Part shown: piece by piece, positions 32,716 through 42,525 of the stretch
Numbering within the stretch: the stretch's first letter is position 1
Layout of the letters: each line of letters begins with the position of its first letter
DNA from: Mesorhizobium sp. ORS 3359
Lineage (GTDB): Bacteria; Pseudomonadota; Alphaproteobacteria; Rhizobiales; Rhizobiaceae
DNA: 64,000 nucleotides
Direction: 5' to 3'
Assembly (NCBI GenBank): GCA_000824845.1
Contig: CCNC01000138.1
Coordinates: forward strand, 1-64,000
Translations under genes and position numbers: made by a program
Notes under the pieces: model-generated
What the model was told of the DNA's origin: nothing
Seen by the model: the letters and a program-made list of their open reading frames with translations, nothing else
Database searches by the model: none

Positions 32716-33375
32716 TCAGAATTTATAGCTGAAATTCACGCCCAGCGTCTGCAGCTTCACGTCCTGGTCGCGCTCGGTGAAAGTGTCCGAAGCGTCGAAA
32801 TGCTCCTTGCCGAAATCGTAGTAGCGGTATTGCGCGCCGACGACGACATTGTTGGTCAAGGCATAGTCGACGCCGGCGCCGAGCGTCCAGCCGGTGCTGG
32901 TACGGGTCCGGGCAAAGCTTGTGCCTGCCGTCTGCGAGGTTTCGATGCCGGCGAACGCGACGCCACCAATGCCATAGATCAGCAGGCGATCCATGGCGTA
33001 GCCTGCCTTGGCATCAACCGATCCGAACCATTTGACGTCGGTGCCGAAGGTGTTTGCCGGGGCGGCATCGGCGGTGCCGTCGATCGAGGCGTAGTTGAGG
33101 TCGGCCTCGGCGCCGATCACGGCCTGGTCGAACTGCCAAAGGCCCGCGACATGGCCGCCGACGAAACCGCCGTCGATGTCGGGCTTGACCGAACCGCCGT
33201 CGACGGTGATGTCGGACCGGCCCCAGCCGTAGCCGGCCTGCATGCCGGCGTAATAGCCGGTCCAGTCGAAGCCAGGCGCGGTCATCGGCAGATCAGCGCC
33301 CAGATCCGCCGCCCAGGCAGACCCGGACAGCAGGGCAAGAAAGCCGGCACTGGCGAGCGTCAGTCGACGCATCAA
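32716..33375 (-). CDS. Omp25/Omp31-like outer membrane beta-barrel protein
   Basis: A 219-residue eight-strand barrel of the rhizobial/Brucella Omp25-Omp31 family. A signal peptide (about residues 1-22, ending SAWAADL) is followed by the family opening FDWTGYYAGMQAGYGWGRS, repeated amphipathic strands with YALTNNVVVGAQYRYYDFG, and the terminal FSYKF, whose C-terminal Phe serves barrel assembly. It contributes to envelope integrity and is usually abundant. Start ATG 33375. It stands alone, divergent from adenine deaminase. Confidence 0.93.
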   Translation of the reverse strand: MMRRLTLASAGFLALLSGSAWAADLGADLPMTAPGFDWTGYYAGMQAGYGWGRSDITVDGGSVKPDIDGGFVGGHVAGLWQFDQAVIGAEADLNYASIDGTADAAPANTFGTDVKWFGSVDAKAGYAMDRLLIYGIGGVAFAGIETSQTAGTSFARTRTSTGWTLGAGVDYALTNNVVVGAQYRYYDFGKEHFDASDTFTERDQDVKLQTLGVNFSYKF

Positions 33376-33531
33376 TCACTCCGAAATGGCGGTTCCGAAA
33401 GACTCCTTGGGAAAGACTAGCCTCTTTCGCCGCTGAACGGAATTGCATCTCTGCAACAGTGGTTTACGACCTGATGCTCTGGCTACAGGCACCGACATTT
33501 GCCAAAGTGCCTCAAGCAGAGGAACTCGCCA

Positions 33532-35349
33532 ATGACGAACGCCAAGCCGACAAGCGCCGTAAAACCGAAGCCCTGGACCGAAGTGGCGACACATCTGGTC
33601 GATGTCGCGATGGGCCGAAAGCCCGCGGATCTGGTCATCCGCAACGGTCGCTGGGTGAATGTTCATTCGGGCGAGATCATCCCACACACCGATGTCGCGA
33701 TCGCAGCCGGGCGCTTCGCCTATTGCGGGGCGAATGCCGGCCATGCCATCGGGCCGGGGACCACGGTCGTCGATGCCGGCGGGCGCTATCTGGTGCCCGG
33801 CCTTTGCGACGCGCATATGCATGTCGAAAGCGGCATGGTGACGGTGACGGAGTTCTGCCGCGCGGTCATCCCGCATGGCACCACCTCGATGTTCATCGAT
33901 CCGCACGAGATCGCCAATGTGCTCGGACTGCCGGGCGTCAGGCTGATGCACGACGAAGCGGTGGCGATGCCGATCAACGTGCATGTGCAGATGCCCTCCT
34001 GCGTGCCGTCGGCGCCGGGACTGGAGCACGCCGGCGCCGAATTAACGGTCGCCGACGTGGCCGAGGCCATGACCTGGGACAACATCATCGGGCTGGGCGA
34101 GGTGATGAATTTTCCCGGGGTCGCCGCCAACAATCCGGTGATGTCGGGCGAGATCGCCGAGACGGTCAAGGCCGGCAAGACGGTCGGGGGGCATTATGCA
34201 TCGCCCGATCTCGGCCTGCCGTTTCACGGCTATGTCGCGGGCGGGGCCGAGGACGACCATGAAGGCACACGCGCCGAGGACGCGATCGCGCGCGTGCGCC
34301 AGGGCATGAAGGCGATGCTGCGGCTGGGATCGGCCTGGTACGACGTGGCGGCGCAGATCAAGGCGGTGACCGAAGGCGGCATCGACCCGCGCAACTTCAT
34401 CCTGTGCACCGATGACAGCCATTCCGGCACGCTGGTGCACGAAGGCCATATGGACCGGGTGGTGCGCCATGCCATCCAACAGGGCCTGAAGCCGGTGACG
34501 GCGATCCAGATGGCGACGCTCAACACCGCGCAGCATTTCCGGCTGGAGCGCGAGATCGGCTCGATCGCGCCGGGGCGACTGGCCGATCTTCTGATTGTTT
34601 CGGACCTTGCCCGGATGGCCGTAGACGAGGTCTATGGCCGGGGCGTCAGGCTGGCGAAGGCCGGCACGCTCGAGATCGACATCCCCGCCTATGACTATCC
34701 GCAATCCGCGAAGAACACGGTCAAGCTCGGCAAGAAGCTCACGGCGAAGGATTTTGACATTGCCGCGCCGCAGGGCGCCAACGAGGTGCGGGCGCGGGTG
34801 ATCGGCGTGATCGAGAACCAAGCGCCGACGCGGGCGCTGGAGGCCGACCTGCCCGTCGAGGACGGGTTGGTCGCCATGGATCGGCGCAACGACATCTGCC
34901 AGATCGCCCTGGTCGAGCGTCATCGCGGCACGGGCGGCGTCACCAATGCCTTCGTCTCCGGCTTCGGCTATGTGGAAGACTGCGCGATGGCGTCGAGCGT
35001 GGCGCATGACGCGCACCACATCATCGTCGTCGGCACCAACAAGCAAGACATGGCTTTGGCCGTCAACCGGCTGGGCGAGGTGGGGGGAGGCGTGGTGCTC
35101 TATTCCAAGGGCAAGGAACTGGCGCTGGTCGAGATGCCGATCGCCGGCCTGATGTCCGACGAACGCGCCGAGATCGTCGCGGCGAAGGCCGAACAACTGA
35201 CCGAGGCCATGCGCAAGGTCGGCTGCTCGCTCAACAACGCCTATATGCAGCACTCGCTGCTGGCGCTGGTGGTCATCCCGGAGCTCAGGATCTCGGATGT
35301 CGGTCTTGTCGACGTGACGACCTTCCAGAAGGTCGATCTTTTTATCTAA
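33532..35349 (+). CDS. ade: Adenine deaminase
   Basis: A 605-residue amidohydrolase that converts adenine to hypoxanthine. The metal-binding site DAHMHVESGM is near residues 93-102, followed by IDPHEIANVLG and the later CTDDSHSGTLV. The C-terminal region HDAHHIIVVGTN and SLNNAYMQHSLLALVVIPELRISD is diagnostic for Ade rather than other amidohydrolases. Length is typical (about 590-600). ATG 33532 has AGAGGAA seven bases upstream. Single gene, divergent from the porin; the convergent DUF900 hydrolase begins seven bases after its stop. Confidence 0.95.
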   Translation: MTNAKPTSAVKPKPWTEVATHLVDVAMGRKPADLVIRNGRWVNVHSGEIIPHTDVAIAAGRFAYCGANAGHAIGPGTTVVDAGGRYLVPGLCDAHMHVESGMVTVTEFCRAVIPHGTTSMFIDPHEIANVLGLPGVRLMHDEAVAMPINVHVQMPSCVPSAPGLEHAGAELTVADVAEAMTWDNIIGLGEVMNFPGVAANNPVMSGEIAETVKAGKTVGGHYASPDLGLPFHGYVAGGAEDDHEGTRAEDAIARVRQGMKAMLRLGSAWYDVAAQIKAVTEGGIDPRNFILCTDDSHSGTLVHEGHMDRVVRHAIQQGLKPVTAIQMATLNTAQHFRLEREIGSIAPGRLADLLIVSDLARMAVDEVYGRGVRLAKAGTLEIDIPAYDYPQSAKNTVKLGKKLTAKDFDIAAPQGANEVRARVIGVIENQAPTRALEADLPVEDGLVAMDRRNDICQIALVERHRGTGGVTNAFVSGFGYVEDCAMASSVAHDAHHIIVVGTNKQDMALAVNRLGEVGGGVVLYSKGKELALVEMPIAGLMSDERAEIVAAKAEQLTEAMRKVGCSLNNAYMQHSLLALVVIPELRISDVGLVDVTTFQKVDLFI

Positions 35350-35355
35350 AGCAGA

Positions 35356-36519
35356 TCATCCGCCCGTCGCGATGGTCAGTACCTTGAACGGTGTGGTTAT
35401 GACCACTTCGGCCACGGATCCCACGGCTTTGCCGAGGCCTTGGCCGATATTGTCCAACCCGGCCCCCTGAGGTTCGCCCGCGCGCAGGGCCGCCGGCGTG
35501 CGCAGCCGGTCGCCGAGCAATTGCACCAGGATCGGGTTGTCGGCGAACTTGGCATGGTTCAAACGGTCGCCGCCTTTGGTGTTGGTCAGATCCGCGACGA
35601 CCACGCCGTAGCTCGCAAGATCGGCCGCGTTGCCATAGTCGCCGACACGGGGCTTGTCGCCGGAAATGAAGCTCGACAGCTTCAGCGCACGGTCGTCACC
35701 CGAAAGCAGGATGGCAAACGGCTTGTCAGGCTTGCCGTAGCGGATCATCTGCTTCTTGAAGACATCGACGTCGATGTCTGGCGAGGCGAGGATGACATAG
35801 CCGAGCTTGCCGTTAAGATCGCGGTCGCCGGTGATGGCGAGCTGGCGGAGCGCCTCCATCGTCAGCCAGGTTCCCATCGAATGGGCGATGATGTCGATGC
35901 TCTTCACATGTGTCTTGGCAAGCATCCTCAGCGTCGCCTCGAGATCGTCGCGCGCGGCGGTGGAGCTGTCCTTGTCATAGATATAGCCGGTCGTCTTGCC
36001 GCTCGACGCCCAGGAAAACAGCACTGGTGTGCCGGGATAGTTCGTGTCGTGCGCGATCTGCGTCAGGCGATAGACACCGTCGTCGAAGCCGTTGTTGAAG
36101 CCGTGCACGAAAACCAGGGCGCGGTCGCCACTTGTGGCGATGTTGGCGCCGACCGCCTTGGCGAATTGCGAGGCGTCTGCATAGTGGACGACGTCAGTGG
36201 CGGTGAACTGCTTGGCCGGGTTGCTGTCGGCCGATCCTTTGGCGCGCTCGATAGCGCCGACCTCATGGATCTTTGGAACCGTGACATCGACACGGGCGTA
36301 GCTGGTGGTCAGCGACCTGTCGCCGTCGAAGACCTGCCGCGGATCCTTGGTCGCCTGCTGGCGGGTGGTGGCGACGAAGATCTCATGCGTGGCGGCAATG
36401 TCGGACGCTGGCGCGTTGACGGGCTTGCGGTTGAGAAGGTCATGCGCGCTCTGGCCGGCGCAGCCGCTGACGGCGAGCGCGAACGCAAGGCCAAGCACGA
36501 TCCTAACACGCAAGATCAC
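35356..36519 (-). CDS. DUF900 alpha/beta hydrolase lipoprotein, paralogue A
   Basis: A 387-residue predicted lipoprotein hydrolase. The signal sequence ends in the lipobox VSGC (Cys about residue 20). The hydrolase domain has LVFVHGFNNGFDDGVYRL, LFSWASSGKTTGY and the nucleophile elbow AHSMG (IDIIAHSMGTWL), all DUF900 hallmarks. The start is GTG 36519. It carries a C-terminal extension of about 50 residues (GEPQGAGLDNIGQGLGK region) absent from the adjacent paralogue. Substrate unknown; envelope location expected. The two genes lie in tandem 105 bp apart. Confidence 0.87.
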   Translation of the reverse strand: MILRVRIVLGLAFALAVSGCAGQSAHDLLNRKPVNAPASDIAATHEIFVATTRQQATKDPRQVFDGDRSLTTSYARVDVTVPKIHEVGAIERAKGSADSNPAKQFTATDVVHYADASQFAKAVGANIATSGDRALVFVHGFNNGFDDGVYRLTQIAHDTNYPGTPVLFSWASSGKTTGYIYDKDSSTAARDDLEATLRMLAKTHVKSIDIIAHSMGTWLTMEALRQLAITGDRDLNGKLGYVILASPDIDVDVFKKQMIRYGKPDKPFAILLSGDDRALKLSSFISGDKPRVGDYGNAADLASYGVVVADLTNTKGGDRLNHAKFADNPILVQLLGDRLRTPAALRAGEPQGAGLDNIGQGLGKAVGSVAEVVITTPFKVLTIATGG

Positions 36520-36624
36520 CCGGGATCCCCCAAGGGCGGCAAACCTCTCCGACTATCCCGATAAAGCCAGAAGCCGGCCGGGTCCAGTTCTAAAGTCAAT
36601 GCAAGGCGATGCCGCGCAATCGCG

Positions 36625-37701
36625 TTACTGGCTGGCGAGCTGGCGGATGCGGTCCGTCACGTCCCGGTCGCTGGCAAAGCCGTCGTCCTCGCGCAGCCGC
36701 TGGCCGATCATTTGCACCATCATCGGATTGTCGGCGAATTTGGTGTGATTGAAACTGTCGCTGCCCTTCATCTTGGAAAGGTCGACCACCGTGACGCCAT
36801 AGGAGGCGAGGTCGGCGGCGTCCCGATAGTCGCCGACGCGCGGCCGCGAGCCGGCAATCAGGCTGGAGAGCCGCAGCGCCCGGTCGTCATCCGACAGGAG
36901 CAGGATGAAGGGCTTGTCCGGCTTGCCGTAACGGCGCATCTGGCTCTTGAAGACGTCGACATCGATATCGGGCGAGGCGAGCACCACGTCGCCCAGCTTG
37001 CCGCTGAGGTCGCGGTCGCCGGTGATGGCGAGCTGGCGCAGCGTTTCCATCGTCACCCAGGTTCCCATCGAATGGGCGACGATGTCGATGCGCCGGGCGC
37101 CGGTCTGCGCCAGCATCCTGAGCGTCACTTCCAACTGGTCGCGCGCCGCGGCGGCACTTTCCTTGTCATAGACATAGTCGGTGGTCTTGGCGCCTGACGC
37201 CCAGGAGAACAGCACCGGCGTGCCGGGATAGCCGGAATCATGGACGATCTGGGTGAGCCTGTAGACGGCGTCGTCGAAGCCGGTGTTGTAGCCATGGACA
37301 AAGACCATCACACGTCCGCCGCGGGCGTCGATGTCGGCGTTGAGGGCGCTGGTGAATTTCGGCTGCGTGTCGTAGCCGACGACTTCCGAGGCCATGAAAT
37401 ACTTGGTCGGATCGTCCGACTTGCCGCGCGAGCGGCGCTCGATCTGGCCGGTCTGGTGAACCGGCGGAACGGTGACGTTGACACGGGCGTAGTTGAGCGT
37501 CGCGGAGCGTTCGCCGTCGAAGACCTTGTTCGGATCGTCGGACCGCTTGCGCGTGGTGGCGATGAAGATCGAATGGTTGCCCGCGATCTCGGTCGCCTGG
37601 GTCGGCACGACCACGCTGCCCAGGATTTCCTGCGTCTGGGGACCCGCGCAGCCTGCCGTCAGCAGCGCAAGGGCAATGATGAAAATCGTCTTCAACCGCA
37701 C
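36625..37701 (-). CDS. DUF900 alpha/beta hydrolase lipoprotein, paralogue B
   Basis: A 358-residue paralogue of the neighbouring hydrolase, clearly similar throughout (shared SWASxxKTTxYxYDKxS, AHSMGTW, LASPDIDVDVFK and RxxxPRVGDYxxAADLASYGV). The signal peptide ends in the lipobox TAGC (Cys about residue 16), and the nucleophile Ser lies in IDIVAHSMG. The start is GTG 37701, immediately before the signal peptide; the open frame continues upstream over ilvA but is not coding there. The tandem arrangement indicates a local duplication. Function unknown. Confidence 0.87.
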   Translation of the reverse strand: MRLKTIFIIALALLTAGCAGPQTQEILGSVVVPTQATEIAGNHSIFIATTRKRSDDPNKVFDGERSATLNYARVNVTVPPVHQTGQIERRSRGKSDDPTKYFMASEVVGYDTQPKFTSALNADIDARGGRVMVFVHGYNTGFDDAVYRLTQIVHDSGYPGTPVLFSWASGAKTTDYVYDKESAAAARDQLEVTLRMLAQTGARRIDIVAHSMGTWVTMETLRQLAITGDRDLSGKLGDVVLASPDIDVDVFKSQMRRYGKPDKPFILLLSDDDRALRLSSLIAGSRPRVGDYRDAADLASYGVTVVDLSKMKGSDSFNHTKFADNPMMVQMIGQRLREDDGFASDRDVTDRIRQLASQ

Positions 37702-37932
37702 GTCGACACTTCCGCTGCAATTCCACTTTGGCCGCGATTGGCCGTCCACCTCCGCGGAAATCTCCCGGACAGCCGAAGTGCGGCTAAAGTAAGTCGTGTC
37801 CAGCGGAATTTGGCTCAGCGACGGGCGAGGACCATTGTGGTGTTGCGCGAAAGCCAAAAGGGCGGCAGGAAGGTTGCGGGCACCGGCAGGGTGCTGGCGC
37901 GTGCCGGCGAGATCGAAAATGAGGGACTTGTA

Positions 37933-39189
37933 GTGAACAGCTTTTCCGCGCGCGTCGCCGTGGCCGCCGAGGCGATCCGCGAAATCTTTCCGGAAACGCC
38001 GCTCCAGGAGAACGACTATCTGTCGAAGAAGACCGGCGCTCGCGTCCTTTTGAAGCGCGAGGATCTGACGCCGGTGCGTTCCTACAAGATCAGGGGCGCC
38101 TTCAATTTCTTCCGCAAGGCGCTTGCCGCCGGCAACAATGCCGAGCTGTTCGTCTGCGCCTCGGCCGGCAACCATGCGCAGGGCTTTGCCTTCGTCTGCC
38201 GCCATTTCGGAAAGAAGGGCGTCGTGTTCATGCCGGTGACGACGCCGCAGCAGAAGATCGACAAGACGCGGCTGTTCGGCGGCGATTTCGTCGAGATCAG
38301 GCTGGTCGGCGACTTCTTCGACGATTGCTACCGCGCCGCCTTCGAATTCACCGAAAGCGCCGGCGCGCATATGGTGCCGCCCTTCGACCACAAGGACATC
38401 ATCGAGGGCCAGGCCACCGTTGCCTACGAAATCGCGGCGCAGATGCCGGGCGCGCGCGTGCCCGATATCGTCATGCTGCCGGTGGGCGGCGGCGGCCTTG
38501 CCGCCGGTGTGACCCACTATTTCGCCGACCAGCATCGCGAGCCCCGTTTCGTGTTCTGCGAGCCTGCCGGCGCGCCGAGCCTGCGTGAAAGCCTTGCCAA
38601 CGGCAAGCGGGTCAAGCTCGCCAAGGTCGACAATTTCGTCGACGGCGCCGCAGTGGCGGAGATCGGCCGCGAGCCGCTGCGCCACCTCAAGGACTTCACC
38701 GCCGACGCCGTGCGGCTGGTTCCGGAGAACCGGCTCTGCGCCACCATGATCGAGATGCTTAACGTCGAGGGCGTGGTGCTGGAGCCGGCCGGTGCGCTGG
38801 CGATCGACGCGCTCAAGGATTTTTCACGCAAGGAGATCAGGGGCAAGACCATCGTCGCGGTCGTCTCCGGCGGCAATTTCGACTTCGAGCGGCTGCCCGA
38901 CGTGAAGGAGCGGGCGTTGCGCTTCGAGGGGCTGAAGAAGTATTTCATCATCCGCTTTCCGCAGCGGCCGGGTGCATTGCGCGATTTCCTCGAAATGCTC
39001 GGTCCCGACGACGACATCGCCCGCTTCGAATATCTGAAGAAGTCGGCGCGCAATTTCGGCTCGGTGCTGATCGGCATCGAGACCAAAGACCGGCGCAATT
39101 TCGACCTGCTGAAGGCCAATTTCGACGCCGAGGGCGTGCAGTATCAGGATATCACCGACAACGAGACCCTGGCGGGCTTCATCATATGA
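37933..39189 (+). CDS. ilvA: Threonine ammonia-lyase (threonine dehydratase)
   Basis: A 418-residue PLP enzyme that deaminates threonine to 2-oxobutyrate for isoleucine synthesis. The PLP lysine is in SYKIRGAF (Lys about 52), the phosphate loop is VGGGGLAAG, and SAGNHAQGFA is intact. The C-terminal part holds a single ACT-like regulatory domain (from about 335), so this is the shorter form. GTG 37933 was chosen because GAGGGA lies seven bases upstream and the protein then begins like relatives. It overlaps the next gene by four bases (ATGA), so the two are co-translated. Confidence 0.93.
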   Translation: MNSFSARVAVAAEAIREIFPETPLQENDYLSKKTGARVLLKREDLTPVRSYKIRGAFNFFRKALAAGNNAELFVCASAGNHAQGFAFVCRHFGKKGVVFMPVTTPQQKIDKTRLFGGDFVEIRLVGDFFDDCYRAAFEFTESAGAHMVPPFDHKDIIEGQATVAYEIAAQMPGARVPDIVMLPVGGGGLAAGVTHYFADQHREPRFVFCEPAGAPSLRESLANGKRVKLAKVDNFVDGAAVAEIGREPLRHLKDFTADAVRLVPENRLCATMIEMLNVEGVVLEPAGALAIDALKDFSRKEIRGKTIVAVVSGGNFDFERLPDVKERALRFEGLKKYFIIRFPQRPGALRDFLEMLGPDDDIARFEYLKKSARNFGSVLIGIETKDRRNFDLLKANFDAEGVQYQDITDNETLAGFII

Positions 39190-39746
39190 GCGAAAAACAA
39201 GGCACGGTCTTCGTCGCGTTGTTTTCCGGCATCAATGTCGGTGGCAACCGCATCGTCAAGATGGCGGAGCTCAAAGCCTTCTTCGAGGGCCTCGGCTTCA
39301 CCGATGTCGCGACCTATGTGCAGAGCGGCAATGTCGTGTTCCGGGCGAAGAAAGGCGATGCGGCAGCGCTCACCAAGGAGATCGAGGCGGCCTTCGAAAA
39401 GAAATGGGGTTTCAATTCGCGCATCATGGTGCGCGATGCCGGCTGGTTCGAGCGGCTGGTGAAGGACAATCCCTATCCCGAGATCGCCGGGGAGCCGACC
39501 AAGCTGCATGCCTATGCGCTGGAGCGCGAGCCGACGGCCGAGGAGACGCAGCGCCTCGCGGACAAATGCACCGGCCCCGAGCGCTTCGAGATCAAGGGCG
39601 ACGTGCTTTACCTGCACGCGCCGGACGGGCTCGGTAAATCCGTGTTCGCCAATCTGATCCCGCGCACCTTGAAGGTGCCTGGCACGGCGCGAAACTGGCG
39701 CAGCGTGCTGGCGTTGCTCGAGATGGCCGGAAAAGCCGGCGGCTGA
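39186..39746 (+). CDS. DUF1697 domain protein
   Basis: A 186-residue protein with the DUF1697 signature opening FVALFSGINVGGNRIVKMAEL and YVQSGNVVFRA, followed by the LKVPGTARNWRSVLALLEM ending. The fold is small and alpha/beta; biochemical function is unknown. It overlaps the ilvA stop by four bases, so it is translated from the ilvA message. Whether that has meaning for threonine metabolism is not known. Convergent with the DUF2218 gene. Confidence 0.88.
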   Translation: MSEKQGTVFVALFSGINVGGNRIVKMAELKAFFEGLGFTDVATYVQSGNVVFRAKKGDAAALTKEIEAAFEKKWGFNSRIMVRDAGWFERLVKDNPYPEIAGEPTKLHAYALEREPTAEETQRLADKCTGPERFEIKGDVLYLHAPDGLGKSVFANLIPRTLKVPGTARNWRSVLALLEMAGKAGG

Positions 39747-39756
39747 TCGCCGATTG

Positions 39757-40044
39757 TCAGGCGGCCTTTTGCCAGTCGAAAGTCAATTCCTCGCGGAAGG
39801 CGAAGCGCTTGATGTGGTCGGCGACTACCGTCTCCAACCGGTCCAGCGAAGCTTCATCGTCGGCGGCCAGAGCGATGTGCAGCGCCTGATCGTCGGCGTC
39901 CATGACGGTGCGGCCGATCGAGAGCTGGATGGCGCCATGCCGCGGGTCGAACTCAACCGGGAATTTGTGCGACCAGTGCTTGCAGAGCTGCTGCAAGTAG
40001 CGGCTGGCATGTTCGGTGGCGACATCGGCGCGGCTGGTCGGCAT
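39757..40044 (-). CDS. DUF2218 domain protein
   Basis: A 95-residue protein matching DUF2218: HASRYLQQLCKHWSHKFPVEF, then the GAIQLSIG strand, and the terminal HIKRFAFREELTFDWQ. In other bacteria it often accompanies siderophore-uptake or iron-reduction genes; none is present here. ATG 40044 gives the family length, with a weak purine-rich region upstream. Function is unknown. Confidence 0.85.
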   Translation of the reverse strand: MPTSRADVATEHASRYLQQLCKHWSHKFPVEFDPRHGAIQLSIGRTVMDADDQALHIALAADDEASLDRLETVVADHIKRFAFREELTFDWQKAA

Positions 40045-40167
40045 TAGATTCTCCTGGCGGATGAAGAAACGCCAGCCTGGATGAGGCTGGCGCCTATTCC
40101 CGGTAGACAGCAGCAGCTGGCGAAGCGCCAGCGGCGGCCCCTTCAAATCGGCGCGGGTTCGCCGGCT

Positions 40168-40608
40168 TTACCAGACGCCCGTGTTCGCCATCGACGCCCA
40201 CGGTTCGGCCTTCGCCTTGGCCGGACCTTTCTGCAAGAGCTCGATCGAGATGCCGTCCGGCGAGCGGATGAAGGCCATGTTGCCGTCGCGCGGCGGACGG
40301 TTGATGGTCACGCCATTGTCCATCAGCTTCTGGCAGGTGGCGTAGATGTCGTCGACCTCATAGGCGAGGTGGCCGAAATTGCGGCCGCCCTTGTAGTCCT
40401 CCGGGTCCCAATTGTAGGTCAGCTCGACCAGCGGCGCCTTCTCGTTGATGCCGCTCTGCTCGTCTTCCGGCGCGGCAAGGAAGATCAGCGTGTACCGGCC
40501 CTGCTCGTTTTCGTAGCGGCGGACCTCCTTCAGGCCGAGCTTGTTGCAGTAGAAATCGAGCGATTGGTCGATATCGGCGACGCGGACCATTGTGTGCAGA
40601 TAGCGCAT
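40168..40608 (-). CDS. gloA: Lactoylglutathione lyase (glyoxalase I)
   Basis: A 146-residue glyoxalase I that isomerises the methylglyoxal-glutathione hemithioacetal. Metal ligands can be placed at His5 (YLHTMVRV), Glu in VELTYNW, His in FGHLAYEV and Glu in SIELLQK, the standard H-E-H-E set. The LDFYCNKLGLKEVRRYENEQGRYTL block is characteristic. Length is near E. coli GloA (135). Start ATG 40608. It lies in the same direction as the DUF2218 gene, 123 bp upstream of it, perhaps as a two-gene transcript. Confidence 0.95.
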   Translation of the reverse strand: MRYLHTMVRVADIDQSLDFYCNKLGLKEVRRYENEQGRYTLIFLAAPEDEQSGINEKAPLVELTYNWDPEDYKGGRNFGHLAYEVDDIYATCQKLMDNGVTINRPPRDGNMAFIRSPDGISIELLQKGPAKAKAEPWASMANTGVW

Positions 40609-40868
40609 GGCGGCTTCCTCGGCTTGTTGGGGTTGTGAGGCACCATAGGGGCCACCCGGCGAAAGGGCAATCGTCCGACAATAGCGGCGGCGGGATCGAT
40701 TTTAGGCCTCGCCATTCGTCTTCGGGAAGCGCCGGCAAACAACAATTCAGCCTTTCCGGTGCTGAACGGTGAAAAAAGGCACGTCAGCCCTTGCACACCC
40801 CGGAAGCCGGAGTGTTAATCTCTCGGCAAGAATCAGTTGTAGTTCGATTTGAAAAAGGGGGCATTCTT

Positions 40869-41462
40869 ATGGGGGAAAAAGCCTCTTTCACGAGGCGGGA
40901 CGGAAGCCTTGACGACGCCTTGAAGCGGGACAATGGCGGCGACTCCGCCGAGCTTGTCGAAATCGCCGGGGCTATCAAATGGTTCGACGTGGCCAAGGGC
41001 TACGGCTTCATCCTTCCGGACGACGGCGTCTCGGGTGACATCCTCCTCCATGTGACTTGCCTTCGAAAGGACGGCTTCCAGACGGCGCTCGAGGGCGCGC
41101 GGGTCGTCTGCCTGGTGAAACAGGGCGAGCGCGGATTGCAGGCTTTCCGCGTCCTGTCCATGGATGCTTCGACGGCCATCCATCCGGCAGAGCAGGAACA
41201 GCGCACCCACGTTACCGTCAGCCCGGAGAGCGGCCTCGAGCGGGCTCTGGTCAAGTGGTTCAACCGCACCAAGGGTTTTGGCTTCCTGACGCGGGGCGAG
41301 GGAACCGAAGATATCTTCGTCCACATGGAAACATTGCGGCGCTACGGCATAACCGAGCTCCGACCCGGCCAGGTCGTGCTGGTGCGTTTCGGACGTGGCG
41401 ACAAAGGCCTTATGGCCGCCGAAATCCACCCCGATATGGGTACCTTGTCGGTTTCGCACTAA
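40869..41462 (+). CDS. Double cold-shock-domain protein
   Basis: A 197-residue protein with two cold-shock domains. The first (about 30-95) has [20 protein letters not shown] with RNP1 KGYGFI and DILLHV as RNP2. The second (about 125-192) has [20 protein letters not shown] with RNP1 KGFGFL and DIFVHM as RNP2. Such two-domain CSPs are typical of Rhizobiales and bind single-stranded nucleic acid. The 30-residue acidic linker region is of unknown role. ATG 40869 has AAGGGGG upstream. A possible promoter (CTTGCA-N18-GTTAAT, 40790-40819) would give a 5' leader of about 45 nt. Confidence 0.92.
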   Translation: MGEKASFTRRDGSLDDALKRDNGGDSAELVEIAGAIKWFDVAKGYGFILPDDGVSGDILLHVTCLRKDGFQTALEGARVVCLVKQGERGLQAFRVLSMDASTAIHPAEQEQRTHVTVSPESGLERALVKWFNRTKGFGFLTRGEGTEDIFVHMETLRRYGITELRPGQVVLVRFGRGDKGLMAAEIHPDMGTLSVSH

Positions 41463-41489
41463 AGTAGAGCCGGCACTCAGCTGCCGACC

Positions 41490-42428
41490 TCAAATTGACA
41501 GACCGGCGCTGGCGTTCATTCGTTCCTGAAAGGCTTCCCGCAGTTGCACCAGGAATGCACGCAAGGCGGGATTGGTGCGACGACTTTCGGGCCAGAGCGC
41601 CGTGATGTTATGGCGCTCCACCGCGAAGGCGGAAAGCACCGGAACGAGCTCGCCGCGCGTCACATGGGATGCCGTGAGGAATGACGCGCTCATTCCAATG
41701 CCGCCGCCGGCCGCGAGTGCCGCGATCAAAGCATCGCTGACGTCGACGACAATGCCGGGAGTTGGAACGATTTCAATCTCTTGGCCTCCGACCCGAAAGG
41801 GCCAGCGGAAGGTCTGGCCGGTGCTCTGGTAGCGGAGACTGACGAGATCGTGCCCCTCGAGATCGCTCGGATGCATTGGGGTGCCACGTTTTGCCAGATA
41901 AGCTGGCGATGCGAAGCAGCAGAGCCGATGCGGCGCCAGCTTGCGCGACAATAGGCGCGAGTCCGGAAGTTCACCGATACGGACGGCGACATCGATCCCT
42001 TCCTCGATGATATCCACCATCTGGTCATTGAGCCGTAAATCGACCGTCACCTTTGGGTGACTTCTGCGAAACGCCGGCAATGCGGGCGCGATCACATGAA
42101 CGCCGATCGGCAGGGATGCGGCTACCCGCAAGGTGCCCGACGGTTCCGAGCGGGCCGTCATCGCAACTTGCTCGATCTCTTCCACATCGCGCAGCAGCCG
42201 CAGCACGCGTTCATGCAGTTCGCGTCCTTCCGTCGTGAGCGTCAGTGAGCGGGTCGTGCGGGTGAAGAGCGAAAGGTCAAGATGCCGTTCGAGGCGCTGC
42301 ACGCTTTTGCTGACGGCGGAGGGAGAAATCGACAGGGAGCGGGCCGCGGCGGTGTAGCTGCCCATCGATCCAGCGCGCGCGAACGCGATCAGGCCGGTCA
42401 AGCGCTCCAAAGACATTTGTTCCTTCAT
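41490..42428 (-). CDS. LysR-family transcriptional regulator
   Basis: A 312-residue LTTR. The N-terminal winged helix (residues about 5-65) contains [32 protein letters not shown], and the substrate-binding domain follows (about 95-300) with the [21 protein letters not shown] block common to the CrgA/AaeR group. The start is ATG 42428 or, equally possible, ATG 42416. It is divergent from the zinc-less oxidoreductase (97 bp apart), the classic arrangement in which the regulator controls its neighbour. The inducer is unknown; quinone or aldehyde stress is a guess. Confidence 0.93.
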   Translation of the reverse strand: MKEQMSLERLTGLIAFARAGSMGSYTAAARSLSISPSAVSKSVQRLERHLDLSLFTRTTRSLTLTTEGRELHERVLRLLRDVEEIEQVAMTARSEPSGTLRVAASLPIGVHVIAPALPAFRRSHPKVTVDLRLNDQMVDIIEEGIDVAVRIGELPDSRLLSRKLAPHRLCCFASPAYLAKRGTPMHPSDLEGHDLVSLRYQSTGQTFRWPFRVGGQEIEIVPTPGIVVDVSDALIAALAAGGGIGMSASFLTASHVTRGELVPVLSAFAVERHNITALWPESRRTNPALRAFLVQLREAFQERMNASAGLSI

Positions 42429-42525
42429 GGCATTATTAAAGCGAAAAGCGCGACAATTAACAACTTCCGATCGCGAGATTAACTAGCCGGTGTAGCAGCC
42501 GAGGCCGGCTTTTTGGAGAATCTCG

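Noticed and set aside
36625-38685. A 686-codon fusion of the second DUF900 hydrolase with upstream sequence
   Set aside because: The upstream half lies antisense over ilvA and has shadow composition. A lipoprotein signal beginning at GTG 37701 defines the real start.
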